Below, one piece after another: positions 9,645 to 18,060 of a DNA stretch of 64,000 bases. The stretch is from Maribacter sp. HTCC2170 (GTDB lineage: Bacteria > Bacteroidota > Bacteroidia > Flavobacteriales > Flavobacteriaceae). The translations under genes and the position numbers were made by a program. The stretch covers positions 3,096,001-3,160,000 of the forward strand of contig NC_014472.1 in assembly GCF_000153165.2 (NCBI RefSeq), given 5' to 3'. Position 1 is the stretch's first letter. Every line of letters starts with the position of its first letter. Below the pieces are notes generated by a model, which saw only the letters and a program-made list of their open reading frames with translations, ran no database searches and was not told the DNA's origin.

Positions 9645-12600
9645 ATGAAAAAACAATACCCCAAGCATCTTCCGCTTTACATTATCGGTTTATTTTTATG
9701 TTTATTGACTGGGTCTATTTCCAATTTAAATGCACAAATTAGTTTTACCAAAAGTAATTTGGATTTAAATGGGGAATTTAGTTTTGAGTTAGGTACGACT
9801 TCCATTATGTTTGGCCCAGATGGTAGATTTTATCTATCAGAATACCCTTCAGGGACCATTAGGATTTTAACCATTCAAAGAAGTGCAGCAAACAACTACA
9901 TTGTTACGGATGTTGAAACACTTTCGGGTATTACCGATATTGTGAACCGCAATGATGACGGGACAACAAATACAGGAGAAACATATCGGGAAACCACTGG
10001 GCTCACAGTATCCGGTACGGCTGCAAATCCAATAATCTATGTAACTTCCAGTGACCCCAGAATTGGGGCGGGTTTTTCTGAGGGTGATGTTGACCTTGAC
10101 ACCAATTCAGGTATAGTTACAAGAATGACCTGGAATGGTGGCGCTTGGGACGTTGTGGATCTTGTTCGTGGCCTTCCTAGATCTGAAGAAAATCACGCTA
10201 CAAACGGATTGGAGATTGTAAATATCAATGGGTCGGATTATTTAATTATCGCTAACGGTGGACATACAAATGGTGGTGCTCCTTCACAAAATTTCACCTA
10301 CGTATGTGAATATGCCCTTTCGGGTGCAGTACTTTCAGTTAACCTAACGGCATTAAACGGTATGACTATAAACACTGATGGTAACGGAAGAAAATACATT
10401 TATGACCTACCTACAGTAGACGACCCAACTCGTGCCAATGCGAATGGTATTACAGATCCTGATACCCCAGGTTACGATGGGATTGACGTCAATGATCCTT
10501 TTGGAGGAAATGATGGATTAAATCAAGCGGTTGTTGTTCCAGGAGGCCCAGTTCAAATTGTTTCTCCTGGGTATCGAAATGCTTATGATTTAGTAGTTAC
10601 CGAAAGTGGTGCACTGTACGTAACAGATAATGGGGCGAATGGAAATTGGGGAGGTTTTCCTGTTAATGAAGGAACCGGAGCTGTAACAAACGATTACGAC
10701 CCTACAGAACCAGGTAGCACTTCACCTTCAGGTGGGGAACAAATTAATAATGAAGATCATTTGCAATTGGTAACAACTGATTTACAAAATTATACTTTTG
10801 GAAGCTATTATGGAGGGCATCCAAATCCTATTCGAGCAAATCCAAATGGTGCAGGGCTTTATACGGCTCCTCAGCAATTTGGTACTGTCGGGGCTGTATT
10901 CCGAACTATGAAATATGATCCAGATGGGTCTACACCAGGCTCAACAACAGACCCAAATATAGCCTTGCCAGCAAACTGGCCTCCCGTTGCTTCAGCAAAT
11001 ATTGACGAGGGAGATTGGAGAGGTCCTGGCGAAACCAATCCTGATGGTCCGGACGATAATGCTGTTACTATTTGGACAACCAATACGAACGGAATTGATG
11101 AATATACGGCTTCAAACTTTAGTAATGCAATGAAAGGTGACCTAATTGCCGGGGAAAACCATGGCTTAATTAAACGAGTAATATTAAATCCAAATGGTTC
11201 GCTAAATCAACTTATAGATCCTTTTGAAACAGGTATTGGAGGTGACGCACTTGGTATAACATGTAATAGTGATATCGACAACTTCCCAGGAACCATTTGG
11301 GCAGGTACCTTAAATGGTAAAATTGTGATTTTTGAACCTTCAGATTATAATAGCAACACTTGTCTTACACCAGGCGATCCTGGCTACGACGCTAATGCTG
11401 ATTATGATGGTGATGGTTATACAAACCAAGATGAAGAGGATAACGGTACTGATGCATGTAACGGAGCTTCACAACCTAATGATTTTGACATGTCCGTAGG
11501 AGGTGTTTTAGTTTCCGATTTAAATGATTCAGACGATGATGCTGATGGGATAATCGATGCCAATGACCCTTTTCAGTTAGGAAATCCAAATACTAGTGGC
11601 AGTGATGCTTTTATTCTTCCAATAAGTAATGATCTGTTCAATACGCAGGTAAGTTTAGGAGGTTACGATAATCTTGGTCTTACAGGATTAATGAATAATG
11701 GAGATCCAAACCCTAATTGGTTAGATTGGTTGGATGACTCAGGTCAAGGACCGAACCCAGACGATATTTTAGGTGGAGCGTCGGGTTTGATGGTTATACA
11801 AATGACTTCAGGTACGGCAATGGGGGTGAATAACAACCAAGAGAAAGCATTTCAATATGGGATTCAAGCAGACCAGAATATAGGAAATTTCACTGTAATA
11901 GGAAACCTTCTTGATCTTTCAACATCTTTGGGTCTTTATGGAAATAGTTCAGTCATCGGCGGTGAACTTGGTTATTTTATCGGAGACGGAACGCAAAGTA
12001 ATTACATTAAAATGGTCTTAACGACCAATGGATTAACAATTCTTCAGGAGATTAATGATAATCCGCAAACACCTATAAATGTGCCAATTGCCATACAAGA
12101 TAGACCAACTACTGACATAGTTCTTTATTTTGTGATTGATCCATCAAATGGAGAAATAGAATTTGAATATGCAATAGATGGAGGTTCGAGAGTTTTGGCA
12201 GGAACACTAACTGCACAAGGGAGTATTCTTACAGCTATTCAGCAATCAAATTCCGATTTAGCAGTGGGCATAATAGGCACTTCAAATACATCTGGTGTTG
12301 AATTGGAAGGCACATTCGATTACTTAAATGTTATTTTAGAAAATAACTCAACAGCTATTAGAATAAATTCAGGAGGTCCACAGGTGGTTCATGATGGAAA
12401 TATTTTTAATGCTGACCAACATTATGTTGGAGGGCAATCATATGTTAATGGAAATGCACAAGTTCCTGAATTATTCCAATCTGAGCATACTTCATCATCA
12501 CTAACTTTTGACTATCAAATACCAGTTCAAAACGGAGACTATACAGTTATCTTACATTTTGCTGAGATTTATTGGGGAGCAACTGGAGGAGGATCAGGTG

Positions 12601-14165
12601 CGACTGGTATTAGGGTTTTCGATGTTAGTTTAGAAGGGTCTCTTGTATTGGATGATTATGATATCTATGATGATGTAGGAGCAGAAACTGAAGTTTCCAA
12701 ATCTTTTGACATAACTGTATTAGATGGTTCTGTAGATATATATTTTTCAGCTTTAACAAGTACTGGTGGGGCAAACCAACCAAAAATATCGGCAATTGAA
12801 GTAATAGGAAACGCTAATGAAGCTCCAGTTGCTGTAGGGAGTTCATCACCTTCGAGTGGCGACATACCATTGGCTGTTTCGTTTACGGGAAGTAACTCTA
12901 CCGATGACGTTCAGGTAGTGAGCTACACTTGGGACTTTAAAGATGGGACGCCAATTTCAACACTTGCCAACCCAACGCATACTTTTACCACTGCAGGAAC
13001 TTATATTGTTGAGCTTACCGTTGAAGATGGAGAAGGCCTTACTGATTCAACTATTATAAGCATTGAAGCCAACACTCCAATTAATGAGCCTCCAGTTGCT
13101 GTTGCTACTGCCAATCCGTTAAGTGGAAATGTACCACTTCAAGTATCATTTATGGGAAGTAATTCAACTGATGATACTGCTGTTACTGGTTATCTATGGG
13201 ATTTTAAAGATGGCTCTTCAACATCCGCAGAAATTAACCCAATTCATACTTTTACAACTGAGGGTACATATATTGTAGAACTAACAGTAGAAGATGTTGA
13301 GGGATTAAACGATGCAACAACTGTTACAATAGAAGTAAATATGCCACCAAATGAAGCTCCGGTTGCCGTGGCAAGTGCTATTCCTACAAATGGAACAATT
13401 CCTTTAGAAGTTACTTTTACAGGAAGTAATTCAACTGATGATGTTGCAGTTACAGCGTATTTATGGGATTTCAAGGATGGTACCGCAACGTCAACGACGA
13501 TGAACCCAGTTCATATGTTTAGTAATGGAGGCACCTATATTGTTGAATTAACGGTTGAGGATGAAGAAAGTTTAACTGATACCACGACAATTACTATTAT
13601 TGCAAGCACACCTTCCAATGAAGCACCAGTAGCGGTAGTGAGTGCATCTCCAATAAGTGGAACAATACCTTTGGAAGTTACATTTTCGGGTAGTAATTCA
13701 ACTGACGATGTTGAGATTGTAAGTTATATATGGGATTTCAATGATGGTTCTTCAACATCTGATTTAGCAAACCCAATTCACACTTTTGTTCAAGCTGGCT
13801 CATATTTAGTTGAACTTTCAGTTACGGATGCGGAGGGCTTAAGTAATTCCAGTACCATTACAATCGTTGTTTCGGAAAGCACTGTTGACACAAATGAATT
13901 AAATGGATTATTAATAATTAATCCTGCGAAAGATGTCGCTCAGGTTCTTTTAATAGACAATGGAGAAGTAAGTAAAATTGTAAATAAAGTCTATCTACAT
14001 GACTCAAGTGGACGATTGATTGGTTTATACAATCCTCGAGATATCTTCGCGCACGGACTCTATGAAATCCCTATTTCATCATTAAATAGTGGAAGTGTTT
14101 ATTTCATTGGGTTTGAAATGAATGGCGGTGAAAAGATTGTTTTAGAATTAATAGTTAAGAATTAG
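9645..14165 (+). CDS. Secreted multidomain protein: beta-propeller, Ca-binding repeats, malectin, four PKD domains, sorting domain
   Basis: A 1506-residue exported protein. It has a signal peptide (residues 1-30, ending near LNAQ). Residues 30-570 resemble a glucose/sorbosone dehydrogenase-type six-bladed propeller (IMFGPDGRFYLSEYPSG, SPGYRNAYDLVVTESGALYVTDNG). Around 575-640 there are Asp-rich calcium-binding stretches (YDGDGYTNQDEEDNGTD, DSDDDADGIIDANDPF). A malectin-like carbohydrate-binding domain spans about 905-1053. Four PKD domains begin at residues 1058, 1147, 1236 and 1325. The last 85 residues look like a type IX secretion sorting domain (YLHDSSGRLIGLYNP...). Whether the propeller binds PQQ or acts as an enzyme is unknown. 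A diheme lipoprotein gene follows after 19 bases, so the pair is probably cotranscribed. Confidence 0.82.
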   Translation: MKKQYPKHLPLYIIGLFLCLLTGSISNLNAQISFTKSNLDLNGEFSFELGTTSIMFGPDGRFYLSEYPSGTIRILTIQRSAANNYIVTDVETLSGITDIVNRNDDGTTNTGETYRETTGLTVSGTAANPIIYVTSSDPRIGAGFSEGDVDLDTNSGIVTRMTWNGGAWDVVDLVRGLPRSEENHATNGLEIVNINGSDYLIIANGGHTNGGAPSQNFTYVCEYALSGAVLSVNLTALNGMTINTDGNGRKYIYDLPTVDDPTRANANGITDPDTPGYDGIDVNDPFGGNDGLNQAVVVPGGPVQIVSPGYRNAYDLVVTESGALYVTDNGANGNWGGFPVNEGTGAVTNDYDPTEPGSTSPSGGEQINNEDHLQLVTTDLQNYTFGSYYGGHPNPIRANPNGAGLYTAPQQFGTVGAVFRTMKYDPDGSTPGSTTDPNIALPANWPPVASANIDEGDWRGPGETNPDGPDDNAVTIWTTNTNGIDEYTASNFSNAMKGDLIAGENHGLIKRVILNPNGSLNQLIDPFETGIGGDALGITCNSDIDNFPGTIWAGTLNGKIVIFEPSDYNSNTCLTPGDPGYDANADYDGDGYTNQDEEDNGTDACNGASQPNDFDMSVGGVLVSDLNDSDDDADGIIDANDPFQLGNPNTSGSDAFILPISNDLFNTQVSLGGYDNLGLTGLMNNGDPNPNWLDWLDDSGQGPNPDDILGGASGLMVIQMTSGTAMGVNNNQEKAFQYGIQADQNIGNFTVIGNLLDLSTSLGLYGNSSVIGGELGYFIGDGTQSNYIKMVLTTNGLTILQEINDNPQTPINVPIAIQDRPTTDIVLYFVIDPSNGEIEFEYAIDGGSRVLAGTLTAQGSILTAIQQSNSDLAVGIIGTSNTSGVELEGTFDYLNVILENNSTAIRINSGGPQVVHDGNIFNADQHYVGGQSYVNGNAQVPELFQSEHTSSSLTFDYQIPVQNGDYTVILHFAEIYWGATGGGSGATGIRVFDVSLEGSLVLDDYDIYDDVGAETEVSKSFDITVLDGSVDIYFSALTSTGGANQPKISAIEVIGNANEAPVAVGSSSPSSGDIPLAVSFTGSNSTDDVQVVSYTWDFKDGTPISTLANPTHTFTTAGTYIVELTVEDGEGLTDSTIISIEANTPINEPPVAVATANPLSGNVPLQVSFMGSNSTDDTAVTGYLWDFKDGSSTSAEINPIHTFTTEGTYIVELTVEDVEGLNDATTVTIEVNMPPNEAPVAVASAIPTNGTIPLEVTFTGSNSTDDVAVTAYLWDFKDGTATSTTMNPVHMFSNGGTYIVELTVEDEESLTDTTTITIIASTPSNEAPVAVVSASPISGTIPLEVTFSGSNSTDDVEIVSYIWDFNDGSSTSDLANPIHTFVQAGSYLVELSVTDAEGLSNSSTITIVVSESTVDTNELNGLLIINPAKDVAQVLLIDNGEVSKIVNKVYLHDSSGRLIGLYNPRDIFAHGLYEIPISSLNSGSVYFIGFEMNGGEKIVLELIVKN
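12816..13882 (+). repeat. Four tandem PKD-domain repeats, 267-bp period
   Basis: Each unit starts with NE(A/P)PVAV and contains the PKD core W-D-F-(K/N)-D-G and the H-x-F...(G)(T/S)Y-(I/L)VEL-(T/S)V motif. Unit starts are at 12816, 13083, 13350 and 13617, exactly 267 bases (89 residues) apart. The equal spacing with divergent DNA points to old internal duplication of protein modules, not a recent satellite. Confidence 0.9.
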
Positions 14166-14184
14166 TAATTATTATCCCAGCATT

Positions 14185-15459
14185 ATGAAAAAATCATGCT
14201 TTAAGCCAAAGTTCAAGACTAATAAACTATTGTTTTCCAAAGGAAAATTTAGATTTATTCTAACTTTTATGTTAATAGGTTTGTATTCCTGTACTCATGA
14301 TCGCCTTGTTAGCTCAGAGGATTTTGATAAAGATACAGATGGAGATGGAATTATTGATAGTGATGAAATGTTGAATGGCACTAACAAGAATGACCCTTGT
14401 GACCCTGTCCAATCTTCGGGTTATACGTCCTATGATCCATTAAACATATTATGGTCGATAGCCGATTGTGATAGTGATGGAACAATAAACTCTGATGAAG
14501 TAGAAAATAATAGCGACCCTTATGTAAATGAATCTTTAAATCCCGATGACAGAATTTATCCCATAGCCAGTTTTTTACCGACTTTATCGGAACTCATGCT
14601 ATTTGAAGGAAATCTTTCAGATTTGAATTTTAATGAAACTGTCCATGAATACAGTATAAGTACTTCTGTTTTTTCTGATTATTCTAAAATATTACGTTCC
14701 ATTGCACTTCCAAGAGGAACTCAAATGACATATAATGGTGAGGGCTTGTTCAATTTTCCAGAGAATACAATCCTAACCCAAACTTTTTATTATCTCAATG
14801 ATGAAAGAGATCCGGATTTAGGTAAAAAAATAATTGAAACAAGAGTAATGATAAAGCTAAATGGAACTTGGACAACAGGAAACTATCTTTGGAACGAGCA
14901 ACAGACTGAAGCCAATTATGACGAAAACATTCATTCAATTCAGATTGATTGGATTGACAATTCTGGTAATGATAGGTCCACTAACTATAAGGTACTTTCA
15001 AGTAACTTTTGTGTTCAATGTCATGACTATAATAGCACCACTCTTCCTATTGGACCTAAGGCAAGAGCTCTAAATTTTGTTTATAATGGAAGTAATCAAA
15101 TACAAAAATTTATTGACTTGGAATTACTCGCTGGTGCTCCAGACATCTCACAAATAGAAATTCTACCCAATTGGTCTGATGAAACCAATACTTTAGAGGA
15201 TCGCGCACGAGCCTATCTAGATGTTAATTGTGCACATTGTCACCAACCAGGAGGATCTTATAATGTGAATTATGGTGGAGAATTCGACCTTAGCTATGAA
15301 ACATCTTTCGAGGATAGTAAAATCAATGATGTAAAAATACCTATTGTAGACCGAATGAGCAGTCCTGTATCCGGTTACTTCATGCCCTTAATCGGATCAA
15401 CAGTAATTCATACAGAAGGATTTGATCTTATCGATACTTATATCGACTCCCTAGATTAA
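14185..15459 (+). CDS. Diheme c-type cytochrome lipoprotein (SO2930/HNE_0200-like)
   Basis: A 424-residue lipoprotein with lipobox LYSC (Cys36) after a basic, hydrophobic leader. Residues about 45-115 hold Asp-rich calcium-binding repeats (DKDTDGDGIIDSDEM, DCDSDGTINSDEVENN). The C-terminal half has two heme c-binding motifs, CVQCH (276-280) and CAHCH (349-353), the second in the context ARAYLDVNCAHCHQPGG seen in the SO2930/HNE_0200 diheme family. It probably passes electrons at the cell envelope; the partner is unknown. It sits 19 bases behind the propeller/malectin gene, and the same pairing of a propeller dehydrogenase-like protein with a cytochrome suggests a donor-acceptor relation. Function is inferred. 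Confidence 0.83.
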   Translation: MKKSCFKPKFKTNKLLFSKGKFRFILTFMLIGLYSCTHDRLVSSEDFDKDTDGDGIIDSDEMLNGTNKNDPCDPVQSSGYTSYDPLNILWSIADCDSDGTINSDEVENNSDPYVNESLNPDDRIYPIASFLPTLSELMLFEGNLSDLNFNETVHEYSISTSVFSDYSKILRSIALPRGTQMTYNGEGLFNFPENTILTQTFYYLNDERDPDLGKKIIETRVMIKLNGTWTTGNYLWNEQQTEANYDENIHSIQIDWIDNSGNDRSTNYKVLSSNFCVQCHDYNSTTLPIGPKARALNFVYNGSNQIQKFIDLELLAGAPDISQIEILPNWSDETNTLEDRARAYLDVNCAHCHQPGGSYNVNYGGEFDLSYETSFEDSKINDVKIPIVDRMSSPVSGYFMPLIGSTVIHTEGFDLIDTYIDSLD

Positions 15460-15519
15460 TTAAATAATTCTAAGAGCAATTATTGAAGGGTTTATAGCTG
15501 ATTATAGAAATAGGTGATA

Positions 15520-15574
15520 CATATTAACTGAAAACCCTTGGAATTGGTAACTCCAAGGGTTTTCAGTTAATATG
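15520..15574. terminator. Bidirectional terminator between convergent cytochrome genes
   Basis: A perfect 23-base inverted repeat (15520-15542 and 15552-15574) with a 9-base loop. The core is AAAACCCTTGGA/TCCAAGGGTTTT. It lies between the stops of the diheme lipoprotein gene (+) and the monoheme cytochrome gene (-). Confidence 0.85.
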
Positions 15575-15591
15575 TTTGTCTTAATTATCGG

Positions 15592-15999
15592 TTAAAAATT
15601 TTTAATATAGTTAACTAACATCCACATTTCTTCTTCGTCGGGTATCAATTTTTCAAAACCTGTCATATCACCCCTCCCAATTGATATTTTATAATAAATA
15701 CTACCATCGGATTGATTTTTAAATGAATCCAAGGTAAAGTCTTTTACTGGTGTTTCTACCAAATTAGCCTGTGCCCCATCTCCTTTACCCTTTTTTCCGT
15801 GACAAAATTTACAATACTTCGAATATACATCTAACCCTATTCTATCCTCATCATCAACATTAACATATGGATTTTTTAAATTTTGATATTCAACAGGTAC
15901 ATTCCAAGGCTCTTGATCGACTGATTTCATAACGGTCATAGATAATAAAGTAGCACTCCCAATTAGCACGGTACCAAGATGTAAGAACTTATTCTTCAT
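15592..15999 (-). CDS. Monoheme class I c-type cytochrome
   Basis: A 135-residue exported protein with an N-terminal hydrophobic segment (residues 7-25) that could be a signal peptide or membrane anchor. One heme c site, CKFCH (63-67), is followed by GKKGKGDG, typical of small cytochromes c, and Met112 (GRGDMTGF) is the likely sixth ligand. The C-terminal helix MWMLVNYIKNF is the usual helix of class I cytochromes. It is transcribed leftward, apart from the two genes that follow it on the same strand. A periplasmic electron carrier role is inferred. Confidence 0.87.
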   Translation of the reverse strand: MKNKFLHLGTVLIGSATLLSMTVMKSVDQEPWNVPVEYQNLKNPYVNVDDEDRIGLDVYSKYCKFCHGKKGKGDGAQANLVETPVKDFTLDSFKNQSDGSIYYKISIGRGDMTGFEKLIPDEEEMWMLVNYIKNF

Positions 16000-16188
16000 A
16001 ATTAAATTTCTTTTGAAAAGATGGTAGGAATCTAAAATTCATTTATCTTTTATTTAATAAAAATCTGGTTAATATTTCTGTTTATATGTATTGCACAAAT
16101 CGTTCCAATTATGATAAGAGAATTAATATTCTGTTGATTTTTAAATAAAGCCGTTCATTTGCCTGAGATAAATGCAGTATACAATCAT

Positions 16189-17034
16189 TTAAAATTTATA
16201 GACCCTTGTTATATTGAAGCCTATCAAGATATCTCCGTTGAAGAAATCATTTTGATTAAAAGAATAGTTTTTTTGGGGAACGATACCATTATAATTAGAA
16301 ACAATTATTTGGAAGGCGTGGCCAGAAGTAGAAAACTCCACCCCTAGACTTAATCCCGGTTTAGGATCTAATCCTTCGCCATAATTCGTAAACGGTTGAC
16401 TATAATCCACCAATATTGAAGTTTGAGGACTAACTTTATAGCGGGCCCCGAGTGCAGCACTAATTACATCATTTTTTTTACCTAGCTCAGCCAAATTATA
16501 GTGTGAAATACTAGGAGCTAGTTGCAAAGAAAAATTGCGATTGAACCTCCTGGAAATTATCAATTGGTGAAAGTATGAAAATCTATCTGTATCAAAATCA
16601 AATAATTCTTTGGGTCTGGCATCAATAACAAAATTGCCATAATAGGAGAGATTCACAGGTACTTTATCAGATCTAGTTTGCCTTAACAAGCTCACTTTTG
16701 TGTTAAAATCCTGAAGGCGATTAAATTTCGTTGTTCCAAAACCAACCGTCCATCCATCAAAAAAAGCATAGGTTAATCCTAGTCGTATATTTGCCGGAGC
16801 CCATAGTCCTGCAAGATCATTATTCCCCCCACTTATCAATCCGAATCTGTGATTAATATGCATTTCCATACTCTTTTTTGAAAAGAGTATGTTCGTTGGG
16901 TTATCTATGATAAACGAGCTTTCAAAAGCTGGGCGTTGGGGTTTCTCAGGAATGCTATCCTTTTTCCCTTGGGAAACCACTAAAAAAGGCGCGAGAGCAA
17001 AAGCAAAAAGAATTGATTTAATATTTTTTTTCAT
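16189..17034 (-). CDS. DUF5777-like outer-membrane beta-barrel protein
   Basis: A 281-residue exported protein with a signal peptide (to about residue 22) and alternating amphipathic strands through the length, ending in an aromatic (VYKF), as outer-membrane barrels do. The start of the mature part, FIIDNPTNILFSKKSMEMHINHRFG, resembles the Bacteroidota DUF5777 family. The downstream neighbours on either side are heme proteins, which suggests it may house or anchor a redox partner in the outer membrane. It lies 18 bases downstream of the small heme lipoprotein gene and is probably cotranscribed with it. No enzymatic motif is seen. Confidence 0.75.
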   Translation of the reverse strand: MKKNIKSILFAFALAPFLVVSQGKKDSIPEKPQRPAFESSFIIDNPTNILFSKKSMEMHINHRFGLISGGNNDLAGLWAPANIRLGLTYAFFDGWTVGFGTTKFNRLQDFNTKVSLLRQTRSDKVPVNLSYYGNFVIDARPKELFDFDTDRFSYFHQLIISRRFNRNFSLQLAPSISHYNLAELGKKNDVISAALGARYKVSPQTSILVDYSQPFTNYGEGLDPKPGLSLGVEFSTSGHAFQIIVSNYNGIVPQKNYSFNQNDFFNGDILIGFNITRVYKF

Positions 17035-17052
17035 GTTCGAGGTAATTGAATA

Positions 17053-17433
17053 CTAATTATTTAAAGCACCTTGTTCAATCCAAATCTTTACCAAGTTAAT
17101 CTCAGTTGAAGGCAGGCTACCGCTAGAGGGCATAATAGTTGGATTTCCGATTAGTCTTTGATATAATACACTAGCTTCCAAATCATTGGCTTTAATCATT
17201 TCGTTTGTCACAATACTATTATATGAATTGCCTTCGGTCAAATCGGGTACAGCTTGGATTAATGGATGACAAGAAATACAACTAGCATTGAAAATTGGTT
17301 GAATATCTGTAGTAAAGGAAACAATTGTTGAAGAATCAATTTCTTCAGGTTCATCATAATAACAACCGAAAAAAGAAAACCCCAATGAAATCAATGATAG
17401 TTTTACTAAGGTTGATCGTAATACTTTTTTCAT
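17053..17433 (-). CDS. Small monoheme cytochrome lipoprotein
   Basis: A 126-residue lipoprotein with lipobox FFGC (Cys24). The residues after the cysteine are acidic (YYDEPEEID), as in Bacteroidota signals for surface display of lipoproteins. One heme c motif, CISCH (52-56), follows IQPIFNAS, a context common to cytochromes in which the heme domain sits at the start of a short fold. Met101 (TIMPSSG) is the probable distal ligand. It is the first gene of a leftward pair with the barrel gene. Surface location is inference. Confidence 0.82.
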   Translation of the reverse strand: MKKVLRSTLVKLSLISLGFSFFGCYYDEPEEIDSSTIVSFTTDIQPIFNASCISCHPLIQAVPDLTEGNSYNSIVTNEMIKANDLEASVLYQRLIGNPTIMPSSGSLPSTEINLVKIWIEQGALNN

Positions 17434-17895
17434 ACTTTTTAATTTATTTTGAAGATATAATCAGCAGTCACATTAATTCAAAAAAGTAATATGCGAATTT
17501 AGTCATTGTGTTGGATGCATGATTGTTTTTATCCATTTATTCCCAACATAATGGATCCTAGTTGCCTATCTGCTATGAAAAGTAACGGGAAGAGATATAC
17601 AAGTTTATTCAAATGCTGTTTACAGTTAATGGTTATCTTTAATTCAGGGCTTATATAAAACATATCTAATCTATAAAATTATACATTTTAATCCCTAACA
17701 TTCATGACTTTTATCATATTTAGTACATTCCTAATAATTCAGAAATCAAGATTTATTAACTTATCTGAGGTTATAGTTATTTCTTAATTAAAATTCTTGA
17801 TTAAAAAACGTAAACTCTTTTTTTTTTGGAACGAACAGAATACACCGAACAAAATGCTTTTTTATTCAATAAATAAGAAAAAGTCCTAAGGGTTA
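17434..17895. other. Non-coding gap at the right end of the tRNA-flanked segment
   Basis: About 460 AT-rich bases upstream of the heme lipoprotein gene and before the tRNA relic. I see no credible coding frame, no integrase remnant and no strong hairpin. It must contain the leftward promoter for the gene at 17433, but I could not place a clear TAnnTTTG box. Confidence 0.5.
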
Positions 17896-17980
17896 TAATA
17901 AATGGCAGAGTGGTCTAATGCGGTAGTCTTGAAAATTATTGAGGGTCACACCTCCGGGGGTTCGAATCCCTCTTTCTCCG
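17896..17980 (+). pseudogene. Decayed tRNA-Ser(UGA) copy
   Basis: The anticodon, variable and T arms are those of the tRNA-Ser at 9159-9243. However, the 5' acceptor strand reads TAATAAA instead of GGAGAAA, so positions 1, 2 and 4 cannot pair with TTTCTCC, and the TAnnTTTG promoter box is missing. The anticodon stem carries a C-to-T change that still pairs as G-U. It is very unlikely to yield a mature tRNA. Confidence 0.85.
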
Positions 17981-18018
17981 CGAAATTAACCCATAACGTA
18001 AGTTGTGAGTTTTTTGTT
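17900..18018 (+). repeat. 119-bp direct repeat, right copy
   Basis: Matches 9163-9281 with three substitutions (D-loop G to T, anticodon-stem C to T, terminator-stem G to A). Similarity stops abruptly on both sides. Together with the left copy it brackets the cytochrome/PKD segment. Confidence 0.9.
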
Positions 18019-18030
18019 ATCATATTTTTG
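18003..18030 (+). promoter_or_regulatory. Candidate promoter of the glycosyltransferase, half inside the tRNA repeat
   Basis: TTG at 18003-18005 lies 17 bases before TATTTTTG (18023-18030), which fits TAnnTTTG. The -33 part falls within the duplicated tRNA tail and the -7 part just outside it. The start codon is 30 bases downstream. Confidence 0.45.
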
Positions 18031-18060
18031 GTCTTTTCTTTAATTGCCTAAATTGCCTAT

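Noticed and set aside
12816-13882. Four 267-bp repeats as a CRISPR or satellite array
   Set aside because: They are in-frame PKD protein modules with diverged DNA and no spacer structure.
15520-15574. The 23-base inverted repeat as an insertion-sequence end or att core
   Set aside because: It sits between two convergent stop codons, has a GC-rich core flanked by A and T tracts, and no second copy or transposase is seen.
16159-16347. A 62-residue + strand frame
   Set aside because: It lies mostly within the barrel protein gene on the other strand and has no supporting features.
9282-17899. A prophage or integrative conjugative element
   Set aside because: No integrase, phage structural, mobilisation or conjugation gene is visible in the interval.
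17896-17980. A second functional tRNA-Ser
   Set aside because: Three of seven acceptor pairs cannot form and the promoter box is absent.
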